64,000 nt of DNA from Sequoia sempervirens (lineage: Eukaryota; Streptophyta; Pinopsida; Cupressales; Cupressaceae): assembly GCA_007258455.2 (NCBI GenBank), contig VDFB02193867.1, positions 532,137,071 through 532,201,070 of the forward strand, read 5' to 3'. A model generated the notes under the pieces. The model was not told where the DNA came from. It was given only the letters and a program-made list of their open reading frames with translations, and searched no databases. Within the stretch, counting starts at the first letter, position 1. Each line of letters opens with the position of its first letter. This document shows, piece by piece, positions 23,868 through 34,130 of the stretch. A program made the position numbers and the translations under genes.

Positions 23868-25727
23868 TAATGTAGAGCATCTACCAAAATCCACAAACCA
23901 TCAAGGGTGCTTCTAACCCTAAACACAAACATGAGAAGATCCACAAACCATTCACCAAATTCACTTAATCACTCAACCACATTTCTTTGCTACAAAGTAT
24001 CAAGTACTCAAAACTTGGCTCCAAACCATTATCAGACCCAAAAACATCTCAACCATCACCATTTAAATAGGAACAAATCCAAAACCTGATTAGAAAACTC
24101 TGAATCCATCCATTCATTCAACATGCACAAATTTACTCTTCAATGCAGCTTGCTCCTCTAGGAAAAATGACAACAAACCAACCATTCATGCTTCTAATCT
24201 TTTACCAAACTTCCAAGACACTGTAATCATCATTTTTTTTATTGAAATAAACCAAATGCATACTTACAAAACACTGAACAATCAGATTTCCTATCTCTGC
24301 AGTCAAGACACCACTTTGCACCTTGGGATCATATTGCTTAAAACATCAAATCAACAAGTTTTCTTTCTAAACTCTTCCCTAAACATTGAAATATCTTTAC
24401 CAACATCACTTAGGTAGATTCAAACCCAAAACAAACACCCATATCCCTGTTTACTCAGTTTCATCTTCTTTCTTGCAGTCATGACTAAACCCTAGTAGTA
24501 TTGCAAAACAACTAAAACAAGTATACCATCAAGTCCAAATTGATTCTCCTTGGGAAGTACACATTTTCATGAACCCATTTGGGTCTATTCAAACATACTT
24601 TAACAACAAGGTATGTTACTTTGGAAAATCTATGAACAAAATGACTATCCCACAGTAGAATGCACCAAATTAGATCAAAAATACAAAGCAACCACCGTTG
24701 AATCAACTTGAAAACATTCAATAACCCTGGATATCATTGAATTATGTAACAAAATTATTGAATACACAAAATTTCGGTCTCTTTATCCTTTCCAAAGATC
24801 ATAAAATACAAACCCTCATTATATGCCATTAAAGACTTTAGAAAATAGGGGTTTATTAAAAATACCCTTTACAAACCTTTTTACACTTAGCCACTGCTTC
24901 AAATAGGTTAGGATGTGTCTGCACACACTCAAGTAATCATTTTCCAACCTTCTTGCATACTTCTTCAACATATACCAGCTTGAAACCATCCTCTTTCTTG
25001 GAAAATTCTATATTTTCTTGTAAGGGCAGCGACCAGTTCCTCATATTATTTCCTTCCCTGTTCTTGTCAACACACACACCATTTAACGCATTCTAACTAC
25101 ATTTAAAATAATCCATCCCACCATTCTTCTAAACCTAAAATAGTGGGATGGGGTTATAATCCGAGTCACAAGACTCTCAAAACCCTTGACTGGGTTTTTA
25201 GGCAAATCAGAGCAACTTGGTCTTCTTCTTTTTTCCTAAAATTGATGGAAGCCTATCAAAACACCTTTAAGTAATTTCTAAAATAAAATAAATATATAGC
25301 TTATAGACTACTGGTCAAGAGAATAAAACTCTACAAATATAGAGAACTGGAACTTTATTTAGTAAATAGTTTCAAGAATACAAAAGCTGCTTCTTCCTCA
25401 TGCTTTACAATGCTTTATAGAGCTTTTTCATCAGTTAAGGCAACTGCCTTTTCAATTCCAATGACCTATCCTTTCATTTTCCCACAAAAACTCTTCATCT
25501 CCCTGATTTTGTGCACTTTTTGCATTTGTACATTATTGACAACAATTGACACTTTTTGTCATAAAAGACAACTTTTGCAATTAACCACCTAGAGACCTAA
25601 TTGAGACTTTAAATACATTAAATATGACCTCACATGACCCTTTTACATTACCTTACATTTGAAAATTCATTTTTTTACAAAAATGTTTGATGGAGACTTA
25701 GCAACATCTTTAGGTGCTCCTACACCA
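23868..25727 (-). repeat. 5' LTR of the short non-autonomous element
   Basis: 1860-bp LTR paired with 21217-23095. It starts TGGTGTAGGAGC on the minus strand and ends CTACATTA where the partner has CTACATCA, so the terminal CA has mutated. Target duplication CAACT follows at 25728-25732. Confidence 0.9.
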
Positions 25728-25732
25728 CAACT

Positions 25733-26400
25733 CATCAAAACCATCACTATCCAGATCATCCTCAGTATTTGTTGCTTTAAATGTTGTTTTTGTCTTTTCC
25801 TCTTTCTTTCCAAACTTTCTCATCTCAAATGCAGTCAAGGTTCCAAATAGCTCTTCTTTAGTGTATTTCTTAGGATCATACATTTCTTCAATAACTAAGA
25901 TCTTATCATTGTAACACTTAGGTAGGGTTATTAGTATCTTCTCAATTATATCTCCATTAGTCAATTTCCCCCCTTGATTCCTAACATAATTTGTTGCAAG
26001 TTCAACCCTCTGGAAGTAACTTGCAAAATCTTCACCTTCTTCCATTTTCAAATTCACATATCTACGCTTTGCCATCAGCTTCTTTGTCAATTTCACTCTA
26101 TCATTTCCTTCATAAAGATCTTCCAAATTCTTCCTAACTTCATAAGTAGTGCCTAGAGTAAGAACCTTAGTTCACTTAGTTTTAGATAGAGCATTGAAAA
26201 TAGTATACCTCTCCTTTTCATTCTCCTCATATGCAAAAACCTCATTTGCATTAGTGAGGCCACCTATCAAAGCAATATACTTTGTCTCAATAGCCTTCTA
26301 GGTCTTGTAACCAAGAGAGATAAATATATCCTCTCATTTGCAATTTCCAATCACTGTAATTAGATCCATCGAACATAGGGATCACCAACTTATGCACCAT
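25733..26400 (-). pseudogene. Copia gag
   Basis: The minus-strand ATG at 26400 lies 44 bases after the primer site and opens with MVHKLVIPMFDGSNYSDWKL, the usual N terminus of plant copia gag (DUF4219 type). Stops fill the next 270 bp. An open stretch from 26126 shows the gag core: LTKKLMAKRRYVNL, EGEDFASYFQRVE, and ILITLPKCYNDKI. It ends at the CAACT junction with the nested element and continues at 21211 in frame. Start and N terminus are convincing; the protein is broken. Confidence 0.85.
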
Positions 26401-26443
26401 CGAATCTTCCTTAAGCGGTTATGTTCTACACCAAGGAACCAAA

Positions 26444-26455
26444 GCTCTTATACCA
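26444..26455 (-). other. Copia primer-binding site
   Basis: TGGTATAAGAGC on the minus strand, one mismatch from the initiator tRNA-Met site TGGTATCAGAGC, two bases from the 5' LTR end. It confirms element orientation. Confidence 0.85.
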
Positions 26456-26457
26456 AT

Positions 26458-26750
26458 TGTTAAAAGGCATAGGGAAGTTGAGAGGGGGGAAGAATCAGTT
26501 GTCACCAAATTTAAACTCAAAAATTCAACACTTATCAATTCCACAACCACATTGTTCTATTATTAAGTATGAACATAAAATGTAGATGACAAAAAGAAAA
26601 ATCAATAGAATGAACGCCAAATTTTATGCAGAAAACCCAATGAGGGAAAAACCACGGTGAGGATTAACTCACAATATAAAGGGATAACAAAACTGAATAC
26701 AAAGGCTCACTACCCAGAAGAGGACTCACTTTCTAGATACAAATGCTCAT
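26458..26750 (-). repeat. Copia 5' LTR, part 1
   Basis: First 293 bp (plus order) of the copia 5' LTR, matching 16229 onward. It breaks off at CTCAT, where the gypsy element begins, and continues at 32655. Confidence 0.9.
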
Positions 26751-27461
26751 TGTGATGCAGGAGCATCTAGTGGTGTAAGGGCAATCTTGCATCACCCAAA
26801 AATAGTTAAATTTTAAGTTTCTCAGTTTTTAGATGTTTTTACATTTTTGGATACCCTTTTCGTCCTAATAAAATTTCCAATTTACAGTTTTTATTTTCTA
26901 TTCCTGGGTGGAAAGATATTGCAGTTTTAGTTTCCCAGATTTGCACCTAAAAGTCTTCTGAGTTAGATTTGAGGCACTTAGAGTTCCCGGATCGGCCCCG
27001 AAACTTGCTGAAATTGGCGTAGTAGATTTTGAGTGCATTGTTAACTTTGTAACCTTTCCAACGGTTCAAACGGTTCGCAAATCGAAGTCCTGAATCAAAA
27101 GTTATGGCCCCGGGAAGTTGGCGCACTTTCTAGAAAATACAATTGCAAATGCTCTTTTGAAATTTGAACTTCATGTTGTAAATTTTCGGTGCCAAACTGC
27201 CTAAACTCAAAATTTAATTTTGTTTTGGCTCCAAACTAAATAGGAGCTCTATTTATGGGCGGGTTTCTAATTTTTGGGTAACTTTTTGGGGACAAGCTCG
27301 CATATTGTGAAAGGGTGATTTCGTAGCTTTCTGTAACTTGCATGTGTTGTAGAACTTGGGGATTTGAGATCCTCTGCATGTAAGAAGCTCCATTTTCTGA
27401 ATAATAAAATTATTCTTTTGTTTGTGGGTTATTTCCTAAGTCTCGGGTTGCACCCTCATCA
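26751..27461 (+). repeat. Gypsy 5' LTR
   Basis: Starts TGTGATGCAGG and ends CCCTCATCA. It contains a CTATTTATGG TATA-like site near 27249 and AATAAA at 27403-27408. Nearly identical to 31943-32654 apart from scattered transitions, many at CG sites. Confidence 0.95.
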
Positions 27462-27463
27462 AG

Positions 27464-27475
27464 TGGTATCAGAGC
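27464..27475 (+). other. Primer-binding site, initiator tRNA-Met
   Basis: TGGTATCAGAGC, two bases after the LTR end; perfect match to the usual plant tRNA-Met primer site. Confidence 0.95.
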
Positions 27476-27574
27476 GAGGTTTTCTTGAGCGTGTGGACAT
27501 ATCGCCGATCGTGAGGCAGTTCGCACCAGGACCATGGTTGTGGGTCAAGGTCAAGAAAGATTCCTCCAAGAGTG

Positions 27575-28740
27575 ATGCCTAGTAGGTGTGGTGGTGCTAG
27601 AGGTGGTCGAGGCGGAAGAAATTTTGGTGGAAGAGATGCACTGGCAGCCCTCCAGAGACAAATTGATGCGTTACAAGAGCAGTTGAGAAGAGGGTTAAAC
27701 CTGAGGGAGGAAAGCGAGGATGAAGGAGAGGAAGAAGGTTCAGATGTAGAAGAGGAAGAAGAAGCAATTGATCAAGACCAAATGTGGCTAATAAGGGCCA
27801 TTTCGAAGATCGGGAAAAGACCCAGAGCAGAAGTCCCCTTATTCTGGAATTATGAATCTAGAAGAGTTGATCGACTGGATCAACGAGCTAGAAGAATATT
27901 TTGAGTATGAGGAAATAGAGGACCCGATTAAGCAGCTTGCAAAATAAAGCCGAAGGGCCATGCCATTATTTGGTGGAAAGAGGTCTAGTTGGAAAGAAAT
28001 CGAAGAGGAAAAGGAAATATCACCAGATGGGATCACATGGTAGAGAAACTCAAGAAGTAGTTCATACCAAAGGGACTACTTTAAAGTTGTATCTGACAAG
28101 AAATTGCAAGGGTTGAAGCAAGGAAGCAGATCTGTGAAAGAATATACTGAAGATTTTCACAAGATAATCATCAGAACGGGTCACACAGAGGCCAATAAGG
28201 AGAAGGTAGTCCGATATCTTAATGGGTTACGACCAAGCATTCAGGAGGAGTTAAGCCTAGTCAGAATGACCACCATTGAGGATGTGTATCAGTTTGCTCT
28301 GAAGGTGGAAGAGAAGCTGAACAAAAGATTTGATGGCAAGCAAAAGGATGAGGAGGTCAAAGTGGAAGGGGCAGTAGAAGACCTTCAGGAAGCCGAAATG
28401 ATGATGAAAAGAAAAGTGAAGATGTGGCTACCAGCCGAAGCCAAAGGAATGATAATCTCTCTACTACCCTCGGATCAAAACAATGGTGATCAAAGAGGCA
28501 GAGGACCCAGGGAGATATGGACAAGGATCCGGAAGAGGTGGTTTCAAGGAATGTGTTTCCAGCAGGGTGAAGAAGGACGAGCCTATGAACGTCCACAACA
28601 CCAAGGAAGGGCAGACAAAAGGCCAGAAGGTCATGGAAGGGTTGTGCATGCAGATGAGGAGGCCCAATCTGAACATTCAAATGATGCTGAAAGGGGAGAA
28701 GCCCTAGTGATTAGGAGAGCCCTGGTGACTGAGGAAAATG
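27575..28740 (+). pseudogene. Gypsy gag
   Basis: ATG at 27575, 99 bases after the primer site, is preferred to the GTG just before it. The N terminus is Gly/Arg-rich (RGGRGGRNFGG), then a coiled stretch (ALQRQIDALQEQLRR) and an acidic run. At about 27842 the frame shifts and continues as NLEELIDWINELEEYFEY, the gag domain. A second shift near 27943 gives AIIWWKEV, and a third before 28104 leads to YTEDFHKIIIRTGHTE and IQEELSLVRM. The C-terminal basic region lacks an obvious CCHC knuckle. At least three frameshifts. Confidence 0.85.
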
Positions 28741-28749
28741 AACCAGAAC

Positions 28750-29288
28750 AGAGGAAGAATCTATTTTGCACAAGGTGCAAGTGTGAAGGAAAATGTTGTG
28801 ATGTCATTATTGATGATGGGAGCACCGATAATCTAGTGTCAGAAGAGATGGTCACAAAGTTGAAGCTGAAGAGGGAAAGGCACCCACATTCGTATCAGAT
28901 TGCCTGGTTGCAGAAAGACCACAAAATTTTGGTCAATGAGTAGTGCCTAGTAAAGTTCAAGATCAGGAGCTACCATGATGAGGTACTCTGTGATATCATT
29001 CCCATAGATGCATGTCACATGTTGTTAGGGAGGCCATGGCAGTTTGATAGGCGAGCTATACATGATGGCCATGCAAACACTTACTCCTTGACAAAGGATG
29101 GGGTTTGTCACAAGTTGAAACCCCTGAAGGAGACCGAAGAAAAGGTATGCAGTAGTGCTAGAATTTGTTATGTAGATGGAAGAAATTTTTTAGAAGGTAT
29201 GAAGCATGAGCGTGTGTGTTATGCATAATTCCTAGAGTGAGTAAGGAGGATAGTGAGAAGGTTCCGTACAGGCTCGGATGTTGGATGA
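28750..29288 (+). pseudogene. Gypsy protease and start of RT
   Basis: LFCTRCKCEGKCCDVIID leads to DDGSTDNLVSEEMV, where the usual D-S/T-G active site is DGS. A TAG at 28941-28943 (usually CAG here) interrupts, and then CHMLLGRPWQFDRRAIHDG follows, the LLGRPW loop typical of gypsy aspartic proteases. The frame breaks again at 29226. The sequence then approaches RT (RVSKEDSEKVP in a shifted frame) and disappears into the gap. Confidence 0.85.
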
Positions 29289-29815
29289 NNNNNNNNNNNN
29301 NNNNNNNNNNNNNNNNNNNNNNNNNNNNNNNNNNNNNNNNNNNNNNNNNNNNNNNNNNNNNNNNNNNNNNNNNNNNNNNNNNNNNNNNNNNNNNNNNNNN
29401 NNNNNNNNNNNNNNNNNNNNNNNNNNNNNNNNNNNNNNNNNNNNNNNNNNNNNNNNNNNNNNNNNNNNNNNNNNNNNNNNNNNNNNNNNNNNNNNNNNNN
29501 NNNNNNNNNNNNNNNNNNNNNNNNNNNNNNNNNNNNNNNNNNNNNNNNNNNNNNNNNNNNNNNNNNNNNNNNNNNNNNNNNNNNNNNNNNNNNNNNNNNN
29601 NNNNNNNNNNNNNNNNNNNNNNNNNNNNNNNNNNNNNNNNNNNNNNNNNNNNNNNNNNNNNNNNNNNNNNNNNNNNNNNNNNNNNNNNNNNNNNNNNNNN
29701 NNNNNNNNNNNNNNNNNNNNNNNNNNNNNNNNNNNNNNNNNNNNNNNNNNNNNNNNNNNNNNNNNNNNNNNNNNNNNNNNNNNNNNNNNNNNNNNNNNNN
29801 NNNNNNNNNNNNNNN
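29289..29815. other. Assembly gap (527 N)
   Basis: Run of N. It falls where the palm domain of the gypsy RT should be. Apparent open frames across it are artefacts of reading N as X. Confidence 1.
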
Positions 29816-30590
29816 GAGAAGGTCTCAAGATGGACCTAGTGAAGGTGAAGGCTATTCTGGAATGGCCTACCCCAAGAACTACTACCGAGGTGAGATCTTT
29901 CCATGGTTTGGCTAGTTTTTTATAGAAGAAGTTCATTAGAAACTGGTAGTATTTGTGGACCCGGTAACAATGAGGAGAGGATAGAAAAGAATTCAAATTG
30001 ATGGAAGCGATTGGAGGCGGTAAAAGTTTTGAACTGTTGGCGGAAGGTGAAATGAGCAACTTGTTCTAGCCTCAGTTTTAAGGTGTTGGTGGATTGTGAT
30101 ACCCGATGAGATTTGTGCCATTAGAAGCGGTGTTGAGCCAGAAGGTAAGCCCATTGCCTATTTAGGTGAAAGTTAAATGATCGAAGAGAAAGTATTTTAT
30201 ATATAGAATTTTATGCAATAGTTCAAGCATTAAAGAAATGGAGACATTATTTGTTGCTGAAGGAATTTGTTCTATATACTGATCATCAGGATTTGCAGTA
30301 CCTAAATAGTAAGGGAAAATTAAATTAGAGGCATATGACATGGGTAGAGTTTTTGTAGAGTTATACCTTTATTTTGAAACATAGGAGTGGGAAGTCAAAT
30401 AGGGTTGCAGATGCCTTAAGTAGGAGGCATACATTGATGACAAAGATGCAGATTGAAGTGGTTGGATTCAATGAACTTAAGACACTATACGCGGAAGATC
30501 CTAATTTTGCAGAGGCTTGGAAAGCTTGCAAGGAACCTGTTACAGTGGATAGGACAAGGTGGCTGGATTTCATAATCTAGGATGGCATGT
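29816..30590 (+). pseudogene. Gypsy RT end and RNase H
   Basis: After the gap, GLKMDLVKVKAILEWP and TTTEVRSFHGLASFL form the RT-to-RNase H connection. RNase H is badly broken; readable parts are YTDHQDLQYLNSKGK (near 30270-30320) and HRSGKSNRVADALSRR (about 30377). Frameshifts and stops separate them. The tail at 30374-30580 is the linker to the integrase. Confidence 0.85.
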
Positions 30591-30599
30591 TATTTAAGA

Positions 30600-31900
30600 G
30601 AAGTCAATTGTGTATCCCCAGGAGTTCCATGAGGGAGAACCTAATAAAGGAGAAGCATAGTGAGGAATGGCAGGACATTTTGGTCGGGATAAGACCATTG
30701 CCATTATCAGTGAGCATTATTATTGGCCTCAATTGTTGCAGGATGTGAAGAAGTTTGTACAAAGCTACAGGGTATGTCAGATGACTAAAGGAGTGAGCCA
30801 GAATACAGGCTTATATCGCCCTTACACCGTACTAGAGAGGCCATGGGAGGATATAAGTATGGACTTTGTTCTTGGTTTGCCAAGGACACAATGTGGGAAT
30901 GATTCAGTCTTTATGGTGGTTGATAGGTTTTCGAAGATGGCACATTTCATTCCATGTCAGAAGACCCATGATGCAGTCCACATTGCTGACTTGTTCTTCA
31001 AAGAGGTGGTGAGGCTACATGGTCTACCAAAGAGTATTGTTTCAAAACATGACACCAAATTTGTGGGGTACTTTTGGAGGACCTTGTGGAAGAAGCTAAA
31101 GATAGAGTTGAAGTTCAGTACTGCACACCATCCACAAATAGATAGGTAGACAAAGGTTGTTAACATGAGTTTGGGTAACCTACTGAGATGTTTGGTAGGA
31201 GATAAACCCAACGGATGGGACTTGATCTTACCCCAAGCAAAATTTTCTTACAACAATTTTGTCAATAGAAGCACTGGTAGATCACCATTCCAGATTGTCT
31301 ATGGAGGTAGCCCCATAATAGCTCCAGAATTGAGGAAGATGGACCAAGAGAAGAAAATAAGTGTTGAAGCTGAAGATTTTGTAGAACACATCAAAGACAT
31401 ACATGAGAAGGTAAGAGAACATATTAACAAGATGAATATGCAGTATAAGGCTAAGGCAGATCAGAAGAGGAGGTATAAAGAGTTTCAGGTTGGTGATGAA
31501 GTGATGGTCCACTTGAGGAAAGAAAGGTTTCCAGTGGGAACATATAACAAATTGAAGATGAAGAAGTTCGGTCCCTGTAAAATTTTGAAGAGGCATGATT
31601 CGGGGAATGCATATGAGGTAGAGTTGCCAAATGGATTCAACATTTCCCCTGTGTTCAACATTTCAGATTTGACAGAGTATTATGAAGGTGGCATAGAGGA
31701 AGTATCAATGATGGGAAAGTGTGGGATTCCAGCACCTACTTCAGAAAAGGAGGAGATTGAAGAAATTCTGGATAGTCGTGTGGGAAGGAGTACCACGAAT
31801 AGGCAGTATGAAGAATATCTGGTGAAATGGAAAGGAACACCTGTTGAAGATTCATCCTAGTTGCCTAAGGTAGAGGTTGACCATTTGGGTTTTTCCTCCA
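30600..31900 (+). pseudogene. Gypsy integrase with C-terminal chromodomain
   Basis: The zinc finger is seen as GHFGRDKT and CQMTKG (the first Cys reads RVC in the usual CRVC position). The core has [26 protein letters not shown], and VSKHDTKF, where the family has SDRDTKF. After a TAG at 31147-31149 the motif TKVVN replaces TEVVN. Two of the three catalytic acidic residues therefore appear lost. The region 31165-31860 gives the GKPY-like C-terminal part (KFGPCKILKR) and a chromodomain (EEILDSRVGR, YLVKWKG) that ends in a TAG where Trp is usual. Confidence 0.9.
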
Positions 31901-31942
31901 CCATCTAAGATGTGACAAGGTCACTTCTCAAATTACCCTGGG

Positions 31943-32654
31943 TGTCAAATGCAGGAGCATCCAGTGGTGTAAGGGCAATCTTGCATCACCCAAAAATAGT
32001 TAAATTTCAAGTTTCTCAATTTTTAGATGTTTTTACATTTTTGGATACCCTTTTCTTCCTAATGAAATTCTCAATTTTTGATTTTTATTTTTTATTCCTG
32101 GGTGGAAAGATATTGCAGTTTTAGTTTCCCATATTTGCACCTAAAAGTCTTCTGAGTTAGATTTGAGGCACTTAGAGTTCCTGGATCGGCCCCGAAACTT
32201 TTCAAAATCAGCATAGCGAATTTCAAGTGTGTTGTTGACTTCGTGACCTTTCCAACGGTTCAAATGGTTCGCGAATCGGAGTCCCGGATCAAAAGTTATG
32301 GCCCGGGAAGTTGGCGCACTTTCTAGAAGATACAATTGCAAATGCTCTTTTGAAATTTGAACTTCATGTTGTAAATTTTTGGTGCCAAACCTCCTAAACT
32401 CAAATTTGAATGTTGTTTTGGCTCCAAACTAAAGAGGAGCTCTATTTATGGGCGGGTTTCTAATTTTTGGGTAACTTTTTGGGGACAAGCTCGCATATTG
32501 TGAAAGGGTGATTCTGTAGCTTTCTGTAACTTGCATGTGTTGTAGAACTTGGGGATTTGAGATCCTCTGCATGTAAGAAGCTCCATTTTCTGAATAATAA
32601 GATTATTCTCTTGTTTGTGGGTTATTTCCTAAGTCTCGGGTTGCACCCTCATCA
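31943..32654 (+). repeat. Gypsy 3' LTR
   Basis: 712 bp, paired with 26751-27461. Starts TGTCAAATGCAGG, ends CATCA, then copia LTR sequence resumes with CATTGCCTAC. Confidence 0.95.
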
Positions 32655-33856
32655 CATTGCCTACATAAAGGACTCACTATCCAACAGGGAAGCTCACTAC
32701 CTACTGATACAAAAGAAAACAAAAGATCCACCACAAAAATTTATAGACATCTGCAGCCTTGATCAAATGATTGCAGAAACCTTCAACTCACTACCTTTAG
32801 GAATCTAACACAATGAAGTATTGCTGCCTCAACTTATTTTTGCACAATTCTTCTCTTCACTTGTGGATTAATTCATTAATTTGCATCATTCAATTCTTCA
32901 CATCTCGACTTGCATTTATACCATCTTCAACCTTAGAAACTTTCTACAAGGTCAGCCACATACGCTTCATCTCATAAATTAAAATTAGGTTGGCAACTCA
33001 ACATTCCCGCAATGGAAAGGAATGAGATTGGACCAATAAAATGCTTAACCAAGACCAAATATAATTTCTTGGATCAACCACATGCTTCCTTAATTAAATT
33101 TTAATTCTTCATATGAAGTGTAAACACCAGGTCAGCCAAACCTAATGAAAACATAAATGAACATTGAAGCACACACTTTCCAACAAGAAGATAATATGAA
33201 AATGACATAACACACTTCATCATGCACGAGAACACCTCTCAGGTTCCTTCAGATACATCTACAACAAGTGTAACAACCTTTGAACACATAACTCCTTCAA
33301 TCAGTCCATTCAAACTGTGCAAACATATACAACTCTTAAACTCAACTTCCAGATCACCAAACCACAAACACCTTTGCCAAAGCCCAGAGAAAACTATTAC
33401 ATGACATATTCCATATCTACAATACCTGAAACAAAACAATGAAGGACTATGGAGCATAAACATGTCTCCCAGTCCACAGAAAGCCAACTTTTCCAAAACA
33501 ATTCACACATCGGTGAACACAGCTTTCACACTCCATCACATCAGAAGCTACAAATCAGTACATATGACCATCAGATCATCAACAACAATCCTTTAGATTT
33601 GTAGAAGCATAGGATCAACACAGGAAAAACCTAGAGCACATTTTGGAGCACATACATAACTCTAACTTCACTCTTTATTAATTTCCTCGAAAGCACTTGG
33701 AAACTCATAATTTTAGCACATCTACAACATCATAAGGATAGCTCCATGTACTCATAACATCTCAACTTCATCTCAACTATACATGCACAATCTACAACAT
33801 TTTGAACTGTGTTGATATCAATGACAACACCACCAAACTTGCTCATACTTGCAACA
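32655..33856 (-). repeat. Copia 5' LTR, part 2
   Basis: Continuation of the LTR begun at 26458, matching 16520-17719. It ends CTTGCAACA at 33856, followed by the AGGTC half of the target duplication. Confidence 0.9.
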
Positions 33857-33861
33857 AGGTC

Positions 33862-34130
33862 GCTATCAGAAAGATGGATCTATTCAAGTTCTTCCTCACC
33901 CTCATATTCAACTAAAACAAATTTGAATTGTGGGTGTGCTTATAGGTACTCATGCAAAGCCTCCCTATTTATCACAGGTGCATTAGTGCCACAACCAAAA
34001 GGTATCTCCTTGTGCATTTATAGTTTAATTGGTTCAACCATAGTGATATGTACAATTGCCTTCATAGTTGCTTTATCCCTCTATTTCTTCTCCAACTTGA
34101 TATGATTGAGTACGTAAGCTAGGGTGTGAA
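33862..34130 (-). pseudogene. Degenerate minus-strand coding-like segment, unrecognised
   Basis: One minus-strand frame stays readable for about 85 codons with only three stops and protein-like composition: VLNHIKLEKK, IPFGCGTNAPVINREALHEYL, and VLVEYEGEEELE. All three stops could come from CAG or CAA codons. It ends at the copia junction, and its other half should lie just below 16224, where I see no clear continuation. I do not recognise the family. It may be part of the older gypsy element or of a lost host gene. Confidence 0.3.

Larger units (their letters stand above)
21217..25727 (-). mobile_element. Short non-autonomous copia-like LTR element
   Basis: Two direct repeats, 21217-23095 and 23868-25727, flank only 772 bp. 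The element is bounded by a perfect 5-bp duplication CAACT (21212-21216 and 25728-25732). On the minus strand it has a primer site TGGTATCAAAGC (23854-23865, one base off the tRNA-Met site) two bases inside the 5' LTR, and a CAAGTGGGTTGTT polypurine-like tract at the other end. The interior encodes no gag or pol. It sits inside copia gag, and the gag reading frame resumes exactly across it. It must have used enzymes supplied by another element. Confidence 0.9.
26751..32654 (+). mobile_element. Ty3/gypsy chromovirus element (+), nested in a copia LTR
   Basis: LTRs at 26751-27461 and 31943-32654 (711 and 712 bp) begin TGT and end CATCA. A perfect tRNA-Met primer site, gag, protease, an assembly gap in place of most of the RT, RNase H, integrase and a C-terminal chromodomain follow in order. 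Chromodomains define the chromovirus branch, and the domain is thought to steer integration to marked chromatin. Only CAT is repeated at the two flanks, so the target duplication is degraded or short. Many frameshifts and stops. Confidence 0.95.
16229..33856 (-). mobile_element. Ty1/copia element (-), split by two later insertions
   Basis: The LTRs begin TGTTGCAAG and end TTTTAACA on the minus strand, and copies lie at 16229-17719 and at 26458-26750 plus 32655-33856. Flanks are AGGTT (16224-16228) and AGGTC (33857-33861), a 5-bp target duplication with one change. Between them, in copia order, are gag, protease, integrase, RT and RNase H. Without the two nested elements the length is about 7.2 kb, normal for copia with 1.5-kb LTRs. 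The nested elements are at 21217-25727 and 26751-32654. Confidence 0.9.

Noticed and set aside
29216..30059. Long open frames across the N run on both strands
   Set aside because: They consist mainly of X from the assembly gap and have no coding support.
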